Shown piece by piece: positions 16,653 through 25,202 of a DNA stretch of 64,000 nt. The notes under the pieces were generated by a model. That model ran no database searches. It was given only the letters and a program-made list of their open reading frames with translations, and was not told the origin of the DNA. The stretch is from Protaetiibacter sp. (GTDB taxonomy: Bacteria; Actinomycetota; Actinomycetes; Actinomycetales; Microbacteriaceae): the NCBI GenBank assembly GCA_030150265.1, contig JASLGG010000051.1, forward strand, positions 62,001 to 126,000, in the 5' to 3' direction. Both the position numbers and the translations under genes were made by a program. Numbering within the stretch: position 1 is the first letter of the stretch; every line of letters starts with the position of its first letter.

Positions 16653-17894
16653 CTAGCGGGTGCCGCGCCCGTCGAGCACGGCGGCGAGCTGATCGACCGC
16701 CCAGTCGACCTCCTCGGGCTCGATCACGATCGGCGGCGCGAGCCGGATGGTGGAGCCGTGGGTGTCCTTCGCGAGCACGCCGCGCTCGGCGAGCAGCTCG
16801 GCCACCCGGCGCCCGGACGCCAGCCCCGGGTCGATGTCGATGCCCGCCCAGAGCCCCGCGGAGCGCACCTCGACGACGCCGCGGCCGAGGAGCGCGTCGA
16901 GCCGCTCGCGCAGCCGCGCGCCGAGCGCGCTCGCGCGGCGCTGGTAGTCGCCCGTCTCGAGCAGCCCGACCACGGCGAGGCCGACCGCGGCCGCGAGCGG
17001 GTTGCCGCCGAAGGTGGAGCCGTGCTCGCCGGGTCGCAGCACGCCCAGCACCTCGGCGTCGCCCACGACCGCGCTCACCGGTACGATGCCGCCGCCGAGC
17101 GCCTTGCCGAGCAGGTAGAGGTCGGGGATGACGCCCACCCGCTCGCACTCGAAGGTCGCGCCGGTGCGCCCGAGGCCCGACTGGATCTCGTCGGCGATGA
17201 ACAGCACGCCCGCCTCGTGCGTGAGACGCCGCACCTCGGCGAGGTATCCGTCGGGGGGGATCACGATGCCCGCCTCGCCCTGGATCGGCTCGAGCAGCAC
17301 CGCGACGGTGTCGTCGTCGAGCGCGGCCGCGAGAGCCGCCGCGTCGCCGTACGGCACCGACACGAAGCCGGGCGTGTACGGGCCGAAGTCGTCCCGCGCA
17401 TCCGGGTCGCTCGAGAAGCTCACGATCGTCGTGGTGCGGCCATGGAAGTTGCCGTCGGCCACGACGATCTTCGCGCGACCGGGGGCGACGCCCTTGACGC
17501 GGTAGCCCCACGCCCGCGCCACCTTGATGGCCGACTCGACGGCCTCGGCGCCCGTGTTCATGGGCAGCACCATCTGCTTGCCGGCGAGCGTCGCGAGCCC
17601 CTCGAGGAACGGCCCGAGCCGGTCGTTGTGGAAGGCGCGGCTCGTGAGCGTGAGCCGGTCGAGCTGCGCCTTCGCCGCGTCGACGAGCAGCGGATGCCCG
17701 TGCCCGAAGTTGAGCGCGGAGTACGCGGCGAGGCAGTCGAGGTAGCGCCGCCCCTCGACGTCGGTCACCCACGCGCCGAAGGCCTCGGCGACCACGACGG
17801 GCAGCGGGTGGTAGTTGCGGGCGCCGTACTCCTCGGCCTGCGCCAGGTACCGGGCGGTCGCGCCTGCGGGCGGCACGGATGCGGTGGGGACCAT
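16653..17894 (-). CDS. rocD: Ornithine-oxo-acid aminotransferase
   Basis: A class III PLP aminotransferase of 413 residues that converts ornithine to glutamate semialdehyde/P5C. Key motifs are the phosphate-binding NTGAEAVESAIKVAR, the Asp of FIADEIQSGLGRTG and the PLP lysine in LLGKALGGG. The start at 17894 (MVPTASV) keeps the divergent promoter region free; GAGACT lies seven bases upstream. The product feeds the P5C dehydrogenase half of PutA at 21035. The divergent Lrp-type gene is its likely regulator. Confidence 0.9.
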   Translation of the reverse strand: MVPTASVPPAGATARYLAQAEEYGARNYHPLPVVVAEAFGAWVTDVEGRRYLDCLAAYSALNFGHGHPLLVDAAKAQLDRLTLTSRAFHNDRLGPFLEGLATLAGKQMVLPMNTGAEAVESAIKVARAWGYRVKGVAPGRAKIVVADGNFHGRTTTIVSFSSDPDARDDFGPYTPGFVSVPYGDAAALAAALDDDTVAVLLEPIQGEAGIVIPPDGYLAEVRRLTHEAGVLFIADEIQSGLGRTGATFECERVGVIPDLYLLGKALGGGIVPVSAVVGDAEVLGVLRPGEHGSTFGGNPLAAAVGLAVVGLLETGDYQRRASALGARLRERLDALLGRGVVEVRSAGLWAGIDIDPGLASGRRVAELLAERGVLAKDTHGSTIRLAPPIVIEPEEVDWAVDQLAAVLDGRGTR

Positions 17895-17998
17895 GCGCGC
17901 CAGTCTCCCACGCAGCCATCCGGTGCAACCCTGCGTCATGTGCAGCAATCGTGCGCACGACCCCGCTCCCACGCAATGATCCCCCGTATGCTGACGCG

Positions 17999-18436
17999 GT
18001 GGACAACATCGACTACGGCATCCTCGACCTGCTCCGGCAGAACTCGCGTGCGGGCTACGGCGACATCGGCGACCGGGTCGGGCTCTCGGCGTCCGCGGTG
18101 AAGCGCCGCGTCGACCGGCTCGTGGCCGACGGGGTGATCCGCGCGTTCACGATCCAGGTCGACCCGGCGGTCGACGGGATGGCCACCGAGGCCTACGTCG
18201 AGCTGTTCTGCCGCGGCACGGTCGCCCCCGAGGAGTTGAAGCGCATCCTCTCCCAGGTGCCGGAGGTCGTCGACGCCTCCACCGTGACGGGCGACGCGGA
18301 TGCCGTGGTGCACATCCGCTCGCGCGACATCCCCTCGCTCGAGGACGCCCTCGAGCGCGTGCGCATCGCGCCGAGCGTCGACCACACGCGCAGCGCGATC
18401 GTGCTGAGCCACCTCATCCATCGCAGCTACGACTGA
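17999..18436 (+). CDS. Lrp/AsnC family transcriptional regulator
   Basis: A 145-residue regulator. Residues 2-60 form the winged helix (AGYGDIGDRVGLSASAVKRRVDRL) and residues 65-140 form the RAM/AsnC ligand-binding domain. It is divergent from rocD, so ornithine or arginine sensing is likely. The GTG start is leaderless: TATGCT at 17987-17992 is six bases upstream. The 104-bp gap also holds the palindrome GTGCGCAC, but no clear Lrp box. Confidence 0.87.
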   Translation: MDNIDYGILDLLRQNSRAGYGDIGDRVGLSASAVKRRVDRLVADGVIRAFTIQVDPAVDGMATEAYVELFCRGTVAPEELKRILSQVPEVVDASTVTGDADAVVHIRSRDIPSLEDALERVRIAPSVDHTRSAIVLSHLIHRSYD

Positions 18437-18446
18437 GCTTGCGCGT

Positions 18447-18480
18447 CAAGTTATGTATCAGTACATTGATACATAACTTG
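18447..18480. promoter_or_regulatory. Perfect 14+14 dyad, operator candidate for the GntR/YtrA regulator
   Basis: CAAGTTATGTATCA (18447-18460) and its exact complement (18467-18480) are separated by six bases. It is an AT-rich island in a GC-rich genome. A promoter with -35 TTGCGC (18439-18444) and -10 TACATT (18462-18467) runs through it. The downstream genes are a membrane protein and a YtrA-type GntR repressor, which suggests autoregulation. Confidence 0.75.
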
Positions 18481-18496
18481 AACAAAGGATCGCAGG

Positions 18497-19441
18497 ATGT
18501 CGCTTGAAACCCTCCTCGGCACCGCGGCCATCACCGTCCTGGTGGTGATCGTCTCGCTCGTCATGGTGATCGTCTCGCGCGGCAGGCACCCCGAGCGCCT
18601 CTCGCGCCGGCTCGGGCTCGCACTTCCCGACGACCCGGCCCTGCGCGACGAGATCCTCCGACGCGGCCGGCATCGCACGCTGTGGGTGTCGGTGGGCGCC
18701 TGCCTCGGCTTCGTCGTCACGATCGCGATCGTGCTGGCCGCCGCGGTGACGGGGCTCATCCCCGACCCGGGCACCGGCGCCGCCTGGACCGGGCTCGCGG
18801 GCCTCGTGCTCGGCGGCGCGATCGCGGCGCTCTGCGTCGTGCTCGGCTCACGGCATCCGGTCGACCCGAGCCGCCCCCGCGTCGCCCACGCCCGGCGCAC
18901 CGAGCTCGCCGACTACCTCGACCCCATCGAGCTCGTCGGCGCACGGGTCGTGGCGGGGCTGGGCGCCGTGGCGACCGCCCTGGCGCTCGCGCTTCCCGGC
19001 AGCAGCTGGATGATGGAGGGGCAGCCGCTCGCGGCGGGCGTCCTCGCCGTCGGCGGCCTGATCGGACTCGTGCTCCTCGAGCTCGGCGGCCGACGGGTGG
19101 TGCTCGCCCGCCCGCGCGTCGCGGATACCCCGGTCGCGCTCGCCTGGGACGACGCGACCCGCGCCACCGAGCTGCGCGCCCTCGCCACGGCGCCCCTCAT
19201 GATGGGCGCCTACTCCCTCGCCTTCGGCAGCTTCGCGTCGCTCGGACCCGCGCTGCGCCTGCTCCCCGACGTCGCCGCGGGCATCCTGATCAACGTGACG
19301 TTCTTCGTGCTCCTCGCCGCGCTGGTGACCGTGGCCGTGGTCGCGACCTCCCGCAAGCCCGAGCAGTTCTACCTGCGTCGGCTGTGGCCCGAGGTGGCGG
19401 CAGCCAACGCCGCGAACACGCGCACGAGGTACAGCCGATGA
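18497..19441 (+). CDS. Polytopic membrane protein in a GntR operon
   Basis: A 314-residue protein with about seven hydrophobic segments (6-28, 64-90, 97-116, 146-168, 172-193, 233-252, 258-280) and basic cytosolic loops. I do not recognise the family. YtrA-type repressors usually sit with membrane or ABC transport genes that answer cell-wall-active compounds, and this gene fits that setting. AAAGGA at 18484-18489 is a good ribosome site. Its stop overlaps the start of the regulator by four bases (ATGA). Confidence 0.8.
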   Translation: MSLETLLGTAAITVLVVIVSLVMVIVSRGRHPERLSRRLGLALPDDPALRDEILRRGRHRTLWVSVGACLGFVVTIAIVLAAAVTGLIPDPGTGAAWTGLAGLVLGGAIAALCVVLGSRHPVDPSRPRVAHARRTELADYLDPIELVGARVVAGLGAVATALALALPGSSWMMEGQPLAAGVLAVGGLIGLVLLELGGRRVVLARPRVADTPVALAWDDATRATELRALATAPLMMGAYSLAFGSFASLGPALRLLPDVAAGILINVTFFVLLAALVTVAVVATSRKPEQFYLRRLWPEVAAANAANTRTRYSR

Positions 19442-19890
19442 ACATCCTCACGATCGACCCCGCCTCCCCCGTGCCGCCGTTCGAGCAGCTGCGCACCGCA
19501 CTGCTCGCCCGGATGCAGGACGGCGCCCTCCCGGCGGGCAGTCGCCTGCCCACCGTGCGGCAGCTCGCGGCCGACCTCGGCATCGCACCCGGCACGGTCG
19601 CCCGTGCCTACAAGGAGCTCGAGGCCTCCGGCGCGATCGAGACGCGCGGCCGCGGCGGCACCGTCGTGGCGTGGTCGCCGGATGCCGGCGAGCGCCGCGT
19701 GCAGGAGCTCGCCGCCCAGCTCTCCGCCGCGGCACGCGAGAACGGGGTGGCCGCCGAGCGCGTCCGCGCGCTCGTGGACGCGGCGCTCGGCGCCGCCGCT
19801 GCGCCCGCCGCACCCGTTGCACCCGCCGCCGCACCCGTTGCACCCGCCGCACCCGCCGCACCCGCCGCACCCGCCGCACCCGCTGGTTGA
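19438..19890 (+). CDS. GntR-family regulator, YtrA subfamily, with repeat-derived tail
   Basis: A 150-residue protein. Residues 1-75 form the GntR winged helix (PPFEQLRTALLARMQDG, then LPTVRQLAADLGIAPGTVARAY). Residues 76-118 form the short YtrA-type dimerisation region with no ligand domain. The last 30 residues are pure Ala/Pro/Val, coded by about nine copies of a 9-bp unit (GCACCCGCC and variants, 19801-19884). The stop TGA lies inside the palindromic element that starts at 19882, so the C-terminus is set by the repeat. It probably binds the dyad at 18447. Confidence 0.85.
   Translation: MNILTIDPASPVPPFEQLRTALLARMQDGALPAGSRLPTVRQLAADLGIAPGTVARAYKELEASGAIETRGRGGTVVAWSPDAGERRVQELAAQLSAAARENGVAAERVRALVDAALGAAAAPAAPVAPAAAPVAPAAPAAPAAPAAPAG
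19801..19884 (+). repeat. Nine-bp tandem repeat inside the GntR gene
   Basis: GCACCCGCC and one- or two-base variants repeat about nine times. Unit gain or loss keeps the frame and would only change the length of the Ala-Pro tail. It is a candidate variable-number repeat. Confidence 0.8.
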
Positions 19891-19979
19891 GTAGCGCCGC
19901 AGGCGCGTATCGAAACCAGCTCGCGTGCCACGAGAGAGCCGTGGGTTTCGATACGCCGCTCCGCGGCTACTCAACCAGT
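19882..19979. repeat. Composite inverted-repeat element
   Basis: The left part (GGTTGAGTAGCGCC to GTATCGAAACCAG, 19885-19919) and the right part (GGGTTTCGATACGCC to GGCTACTCAACCAG, 19944-19978) are imperfect inverted copies around a 24-base centre. Each part itself contains a small hairpin (GCGCC...GGCGC; GCCGC...GCGGC). The sequence type is common between genes of Microbacteriaceae, from memory. It also supplies the stop codon of the GntR gene. Confidence 0.75.
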
Positions 19980-19988
19980 GGGAGCAGC

Positions 19989-20051
19989 CAGCGGGCAGAC
20001 AGCTCAACCAGCGGGAGTGAGGGGCAGCGGGCAGACAGCTCAACCAGCGGG
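19989..20051 (+). repeat. Two 27-bp direct repeats, 36-bp period
   Basis: The same 27 bases beginning CAGCGGGCAGACAGC occur at 19989-20015 and 20025-20051 with a nine-base gap. The shared core CTCAACCAG also ends the inverted-repeat element just upstream, so they look like broken or partial copies of that family. The remaining gap to 20164 is rich in CGATCGGCCG-type palindromes and holds no gene. Confidence 0.8.
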
Positions 20052-20164
20052 TCGGAGCGGCGATACCGACAGGCACTCGCCGGTGTCGGCACTCGATCGG
20101 CCGGGCGCTCGCGCACGGCCGGCCGATCGGCCGAGCGCCGCGGACTACCGCGGAGCCAGAAGAC

Positions 20165-20992
20165 TCAGTGCCCTTCCACGTCCGAGTCGACCCCCGCGTG
20201 CGGGCCGCGCGAGAGCGCGCCGAGCGCGACCATGTCGGTCTCGCTGAGCTCGAAGTCGAAGACAGCGAGGTTGTCGCGCATCCGTTGGGGCGACGACGAG
20301 CGCGGGATCGCCACGAGCCCGTGCTGCACGTGCCAGCGCAGCACGATCTGCGCGGGCGAGCGACCGTGCTCCCGGGCGATCTCCCGCACGATCGGCTCGT
20401 CGAGGATGCGCGCGCCCGAGCCGCCGAGCGGGCTCCAGGACTCGGTCACGATGCCGTGCTTCTCGTCGTAGGCGCGCTGGGCGGGCCGGGTGACGAAGGG
20501 GTTGAGCTCGATTTGGTTGACCGCGGGCACGACCGAGGTCTCGGCGAGCAGCGTGTCGAGGTGCGAGGTGCGGAAGTTGGAGACGCCGATCGCCCGCGCC
20601 CGGCCCTCCGCGTGCAGCCGCTGGAAGGTGAGCCAGGTGTCGACGAAGAGGCCTCGCTGCGGGAGCGGCCAGTGCATGAGCAGCAGGTCGATGTAGTCGA
20701 GTCCGAGCCGGTCGAGCGCGGCCTCGAGCCCGCCGACCGCCTTGTCGCCGCCCTGGAACTCGCCGTCGAGCTTGGTGGTCACGAAGAGCTCCGCGCGCGG
20801 CACGGCGGCGCGCCGGATGCCCTCCCCCACGCCCGACTCGTTGCCGTAGCGCACGGCGGTGTCGATGTGCCGGTAGCCGAGCTCGAGCGCAGCCGCCACG
20901 GCGTCCGCTGCCGCGTCGTCGTCGAGCGGTGAGGTGCCGAGGCCGAGCTGCGGGATGCGCGCCCCGGTGTTGAGGAGGATCTCGGGGATCAT
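20165..20992 (-). CDS. Aldo/keto reductase (2,5-diketogluconate reductase type)
   Basis: A 275-residue AKR5-like enzyme. The motifs GYRHIDTAVRYGNESGVGEG (catalytic Tyr), VTTKLDGEFQG (Lys), LLMHWPLP (His) and AIGVSNF are complete. The C-terminal NADPH-binding region reads IPRSSSPQRMRDNL. It is leaderless, with TAGCGT (minus strand, 21004-20999) six bases before the ATG. It sits 42 bases after putA on the same strand and likely has its own promoter. The substrate is unknown. Confidence 0.88.
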   Translation of the reverse strand: MIPEILLNTGARIPQLGLGTSPLDDDAAADAVAAALELGYRHIDTAVRYGNESGVGEGIRRAAVPRAELFVTTKLDGEFQGGDKAVGGLEAALDRLGLDYIDLLLMHWPLPQRGLFVDTWLTFQRLHAEGRARAIGVSNFRTSHLDTLLAETSVVPAVNQIELNPFVTRPAQRAYDEKHGIVTESWSPLGGSGARILDEPIVREIAREHGRSPAQIVLRWHVQHGLVAIPRSSSPQRMRDNLAVFDFELSETDMVALGALSRGPHAGVDSDVEGH

Positions 20993-21034
20993 GCCTCCAC
21001 GCTACGCCGCCCGGCGCGGGGTGGCATGGGCAAG

Positions 21035-24000
21035 CTAGATCTCGAGCGCCGCCATCGCCCGATCCGGGTTGCCGAAGCGGTGCGCCGTGACCGACACCGC
21101 CTGCTCGCGCAGGAACGGCAGCAGCTCGATCCGGCCGGCGGCCGTGACGGCCCCCGCGTAGAGGGCGACGTCGATCGAGCCGCCGAGCGCGGTCGCGAGC
21201 GCGGCGGCGTCGCCGCCGACGAGGCGGATGCGCGCGGGCAGCTCGCGTGCGGCGCGCGCGGCGAAGGCGGCATCCGACTCCACGACCGCGGTCCAGCCGA
21301 GCGCCGCGCCGGTGCCGGTCGCGCGCAGCGGCGTCGCCGAGCTGATCGCGAGCGGCGCCCGGGCGAGGGCCGCCGCCGCGAGCACGCGCACGAGGTCGGC
21401 GAGCGCGCCGTCCTCGGCGAGCCGCACGGTGACGGGCGCCGGACGGTAGCGGAACACGTTCCGCTCCACGCCGAGCTGCGACACGTCCCGCGAGCCGCCG
21501 AACTCCACGGCCCACGCCGCGGCATCCGAGAAGGCGCCCCGACGCACGGCGTCGAAGCCCTCGTAGTCGAGCGACGGCTGGAACGCCTCGACGAGCGCAC
21601 GCACGCGCGGCTCGAGCCCGTCGAGCCGCAGGTCGCCCGCGGGCGCGACGGGCACCGGATGCCAAGCGCCCAGCACGAGCAGGGTGTTCGGCCCGCCCGC
21701 CTTCGCCCCCGCGCCGACCGCGGAGCGCTTCCATCCGCCGAACGGCTGCCGGCGCACGATCGCCCCCGTGATGGGCCGGTTCACGTAGAGGTTGCCGGCC
21801 TGCACCCGGTCGATCCAGCGCGCGACCTCGTCGGTGTCGAGGGAGTGGATGCCGGCCGTGAGCCCGTAGTCGACGGCGTTCTGCAGCGCGAGCGCCTCGT
21901 CGAGGTCGCGGGCGCGCATGAGGCCGAGCACGGGCCCGAAGTACTCGGTGCGGTGGAACTCGGATCCCGGGGCCACCCCGTCGCGCACGCCCGGCGACCA
22001 GAGGCGGTCGCTCGCATCGAGCTGGCGCGGCTTCACGAGCCACGACTCGCCCTCGGCGAGCTGGGTGAGGCCGCGCGCGAGCTTGCCGGCCACGGGCTCG
22101 ATCACCGGCCCGACGACGGCGGCAGGGTCCTGGGGGTAGCCGACGGCGAGGCTCGTCACGGCATCCGCGAGCTGGCGGCGGAAGCGCTCCGAGTCGCCCA
22201 CCGAGCCGACGAGGATCGCGAGCGAGGCGGCGGAGCACTTCTGCCCGGCGTTGCCGAAGGCGCTCGCCACGAGGTCCTTCACCGCGAGGTCGAGGTCGGC
22301 GCTCGGCGTGATGACGATCGCGTTCTTGCCGCTCGTCTCGGCGAGAAGCGGCAGCTCGGGCCGCCACGAGCGGAACAGGGCCGCGGTGTCGGAGGAGCCG
22401 GTGAGCACGACGCGGCCGACCTCGGGGGCCGTCACGAGCCGCCGGCCGAGCTCCCCCTCCTCCACGTCCACGAGCTGCACGAGCTCGCGCGGCACCCCCG
22501 CCTCCCACAGCGCCTCGGCCAGCACGGCGCCGGAGCGTCGAGCCTGCGGGGCGGGCTTGAGGATGACGGCGCCGCCCGCCGCGAGCGCCGCGAGCACGCC
22601 TCCCGCCGGGATCGACACGGGGAAGTTCCACGGCGGCGTGACGAGCACGAGGGGCACCGGCGCGAAGGTGGCGTCGCGGATCGCGCCGAGCTCGCGCGCA
22701 CGCTCCGCGTAGTAGAGGGCGAAGTCGACCGCCTCGCTCACCTCGACATCCGCCTCGGCGAGCGTCTTGCCGGTCTCGGCGGCCATCACCTCGATGAGGC
22801 GCCCCCGGAACACGGCGAGCACCTCGGCGACCCGCTCGAGCAGCTCGGCGCGCTCGTGGGCAGGCACGCGGCCCCACTCGGCCCCGCGTGCGGCGGCCGT
22901 CGCGAGGATCGCGTCCAGCCGGCCCGGGTCGTCGACGCGCGCGGCGGCGAGGGTGTCCAGGCCGAGCCGGCTGCGCGCGGAGCGCGCGATCACGTCGCGC
23001 GCCCACACCCGGTTGGCGGCGAGCGCCGGATCGGTGTCGGGCTCGTTGCGGAACTCCTGCGGCGCGCGCGGCAGCGGCGGGTTCATCCGGTTCTGGAGGC
23101 GGTTGGGGCGCGGAACCGAGGCGTCGAGAGCCTCGAGCGAGGCGGCGAAGCGCTGGGCCTCGCGCTCGAACACCTCCGGGTCGTCGAGGTCGAAGATGCC
23201 CGACATGAAGTTCTCGGGACTCGCGTTCTCCTCGAGCCGCCGCACGAGGTAGCCGATCGCGGCGTCGAACTCGCCCGGATGCACGACCGGCGTGTAGAGC
23301 AGCAGCCGGCGGGTGTCGGCGCGCACCGCCTGCGCCTGGGCGGTCGCCATGCCGAGCAGCATCTCGATGTCGAGCTGGTGCTCCACCTCGCGAGCGGTCG
23401 CGAGCAGCCACGCGAAGGCCACGTCGAAGAGGTTGTGGCCCGCGACGCCGATGCGCACCGCGGATGCCGCCTCCGGGGTGAGGGCGGCCACCAGCATCCG
23501 CTTGTAGTTGGTGTCGGTCTGCTGCTTGCTCGACCAGGTGGCGAGCGGCCAGCCGTGCACGGCCGCGTCGACCCGCTCCATCGCGAGGTTGGCGCCCTTG
23601 ACGATGCGCACCTTGATGCCGGCGCCCCCGGATGCGACGCGCGCCCGCGCCCAGGCCGTCAGCTCCTGCAGGGCCGCGACCGAGTCGGGCAGGTAGGCCT
23701 GCAGCACGATGCCCGCCTCGAGACCGCGCAGCTCGGGCTCGTCGAGGAGCCGCGTGAAGACCGCGATCGTGAGGTCGAGATCGCGGTACTCCTCCATGTC
23801 GAGGTTGATGAACTTGCGGGTGCGCGCGGCGGCGGCCTGCAGGTAGAGGGGTCGCAGCAGCTCCACGACGCGCTCGACCGTCTCGTCGAAGCCCCACAGC
23901 GACAGCTGCGCGGCGACCGAGGACACCTTCACCGACACGTAGTCGACGTCGTCGCGCGCGAGCAGCTCGCGGGTGCCCGTGAGCCGGCGGGCCGCCTCCT

Positions 24001-24457
24001 TGTCGCCCAGCACCGCCTCGCCGAGCAGGTTGATGTTGAGCCGGGCGCCCTGCCCGCGCAGGCGGGCGAGGCTCTTGCCGAGCCGCGCGGGGGTCGCGTC
24101 GATCACGAGGTGGCTCACCATGCCGCGCAGCACGCGGCGCGCGATCGGGATGACGATGCGCGGCAAGAGCACCCCGAAGCCGCCGCCGAGCGCGATGAGC
24201 GCGCGCAGGTACCAGGGCAGGAACCGCGGGATGCGGCGGGAGAGCCTCTCGAAGCTCTTCGCGGCGACGCGCGGATCCTCGGGGCGCACCACGCGATCGA
24301 CGAAGCCGAGGGTGAACTCGAGGCCGAGCGGATCCTTGAGCACGCCGGCGAGGCGCGCGGCTCCCGCATCCGGCTTCGCCCCCGCGCTCGCGTCGAGCCA
24401 GCGCCGCACGAGGGCGACCGTGTCGTCGAAGGTCGGCAGATCGGTGGGCACCGCCAT
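21035..24457 (-). CDS. putA: Bifunctional proline dehydrogenase / P5C dehydrogenase
   Basis: About 1,140 residues. The N-terminal half is the FAD-dependent proline dehydrogenase barrel (INLLGEAVLGDKEA, KVSSVAAQL and a YLPDS-type end). The C-terminal half is an aldehyde dehydrogenase with NFPVSIPAGG, GSSDTAALFRSW and the catalytic Cys in NAGQKCSAAS. It oxidises proline to glutamate. There is no N-terminal ribbon-helix-helix, so it is not the autoregulatory trifunctional form. Start ATG 24457 is leaderless (TATCCT, minus strand 24469-24464, six bases upstream). It shares the P5C intermediate with RocD. Confidence 0.92.
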   Translation of the reverse strand: MAVPTDLPTFDDTVALVRRWLDASAGAKPDAGAARLAGVLKDPLGLEFTLGFVDRVVRPEDPRVAAKSFERLSRRIPRFLPWYLRALIALGGGFGVLLPRIVIPIARRVLRGMVSHLVIDATPARLGKSLARLRGQGARLNINLLGEAVLGDKEAARRLTGTRELLARDDVDYVSVKVSSVAAQLSLWGFDETVERVVELLRPLYLQAAAARTRKFINLDMEEYRDLDLTIAVFTRLLDEPELRGLEAGIVLQAYLPDSVAALQELTAWARARVASGGAGIKVRIVKGANLAMERVDAAVHGWPLATWSSKQQTDTNYKRMLVAALTPEAASAVRIGVAGHNLFDVAFAWLLATAREVEHQLDIEMLLGMATAQAQAVRADTRRLLLYTPVVHPGEFDAAIGYLVRRLEENASPENFMSGIFDLDDPEVFEREAQRFAASLEALDASVPRPNRLQNRMNPPLPRAPQEFRNEPDTDPALAANRVWARDVIARSARSRLGLDTLAAARVDDPGRLDAILATAAARGAEWGRVPAHERAELLERVAEVLAVFRGRLIEVMAAETGKTLAEADVEVSEAVDFALYYAERARELGAIRDATFAPVPLVLVTPPWNFPVSIPAGGVLAALAAGGAVILKPAPQARRSGAVLAEALWEAGVPRELVQLVDVEEGELGRRLVTAPEVGRVVLTGSSDTAALFRSWRPELPLLAETSGKNAIVITPSADLDLAVKDLVASAFGNAGQKCSAASLAILVGSVGDSERFRRQLADAVTSLAVGYPQDPAAVVGPVIEPVAGKLARGLTQLAEGESWLVKPRQLDASDRLWSPGVRDGVAPGSEFHRTEYFGPVLGLMRARDLDEALALQNAVDYGLTAGIHSLDTDEVARWIDRVQAGNLYVNRPITGAIVRRQPFGGWKRSAVGAGAKAGGPNTLLVLGAWHPVPVAPAGDLRLDGLEPRVRALVEAFQPSLDYEGFDAVRRGAFSDAAAWAVEFGGSRDVSQLGVERNVFRYRPAPVTVRLAEDGALADLVRVLAAAALARAPLAISSATPLRATGTGAALGWTAVVESDAAFAARAARELPARIRLVGGDAAALATALGGSIDVALYAGAVTAAGRIELLPFLREQAVSVTAHRFGNPDRAMAALEI

Positions 24458-24472
24458 GTTCCGAGGATAGAC

Positions 24473-24507
24473 AAGCGCCCCGCGCACTTTCCGTGCACGG
24501 GGCGCTT
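24473..24507. terminator. Hairpin between the FMN reductase and putA
   Basis: AAGCGCCCCG and CGGGGCGCTT form a 10-bp outer stem, extended by CGCAC/GTGCA-type pairs around TTTCC. It lies 12 bases after the FMN reductase stop and just before the putA promoter, so it should end the reductase transcript. Confidence 0.75.
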
Positions 24508-24519
24508 CGTCGTTGCGGA

Positions 24520-25116
24520 TCAGGCGGCCGCGGCGGCCTCGAGCTTCGCGGCGCGCACCTCGCGGAGCGCCCCGGCCCAGCTCTCGAGCTGGCCGACGAG
24601 GGTCTGCAGGCTCGAGAGGTGCTGCTCGCCCGGCGCGAAGGTGCGGAAGCCCTCGAAGTCGTGGATGAGCGACAGCGCGAGCTGCTGGCGCACGTCGGCG
24701 ATCTGCAGCTCGCCGAGCACGGCGCGCAGCATGTCGGCGGCGCGCGCGCCGTTCGCGGTGGCGCCGTAGCTCACGAGCGCGGCGGCCTTGTCGTTCCACT
24801 CGCGGTACACGAAGGAGAGCGCGTTGAGGAGCGAGGGCGACGGCGCGTGGTTGTACTCGGGGGTCACGAAGACGAAGCCGTCGAAGGAGTCGACCTTCTC
24901 GGCCCACGCGTGGGTGTGCTCGTTGGCGTAGCGGCCGGCGGATGCGGGGACCGCCTCGTCGAGGAGCGGCAGGCCGATCTCGGCGAGGTCCACGATCTCG
25001 TACTGGGCGTCGCCCACGCGCGAGGCGTGCTCCTGCACCCAGTGCGCGACCTGGTCGCCGACGCGGCCGGGGCGCGTGCTGCCGATGATGATGCCGATGC
25101 GGAGCGGGCTGCTCAT
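24520..25116 (-). CDS. NADPH-dependent FMN reductase family protein
   Basis: A 198-residue flavodoxin-fold reductase. The phosphate loop GSTRPGRVGD is near residue 12 and the flavin-binding TPEYNHAPS is near residue 84. Relatives reduce quinones, azo compounds, chromate or FMN. The C-terminus is Ala-rich. GGGAGG lies eight bases before the ATG. It is divergent from a MarR gene and shares its operator region, so induction by an electrophile or quinone is likely. Confidence 0.88.
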   Translation of the reverse strand: MSSPLRIGIIIGSTRPGRVGDQVAHWVQEHASRVGDAQYEIVDLAEIGLPLLDEAVPASAGRYANEHTHAWAEKVDSFDGFVFVTPEYNHAPSPSLLNALSFVYREWNDKAAALVSYGATANGARAADMLRAVLGELQIADVRQQLALSLIHDFEGFRTFAPGEQHLSSLQTLVGQLESWAGALREVRAAKLEAAAAA

Positions 25117-25138
25117 TCCGTGATCCTCCCAGGGATTG

Positions 25139-25177
25139 TTGACACGTCACCGTAACATAAGCAGTTGACGCATCAAC
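25139..25177. promoter_or_regulatory. Two MarR operator candidates in the divergent promoter region
   Basis: GTTGACGCATCAAC (25164-25177) is a perfect dyad (GTTGA and TCAAC). TTGACACGTCA (25139-25149) is a related weaker dyad. They lie between the FMN reductase and MarR starts and overlap the predicted -35 elements, so one repressor could control both genes. Confidence 0.6.
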
Positions 25178-25202
25178 CTATTCCCGTGAGTACCCTGGCA
25201 TC

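Noticed and set aside
19989..20051. Possible CRISPR array
   Set aside because: Only two repeats, a nine-base gap instead of a spacer, and no cas genes.
21026..24769. A 1,247-codon open frame antisense to putA
   Set aside because: Long open frames on the wrong strand are common in GC-rich DNA; the codon pattern and the putA motifs show that the minus strand is coding.
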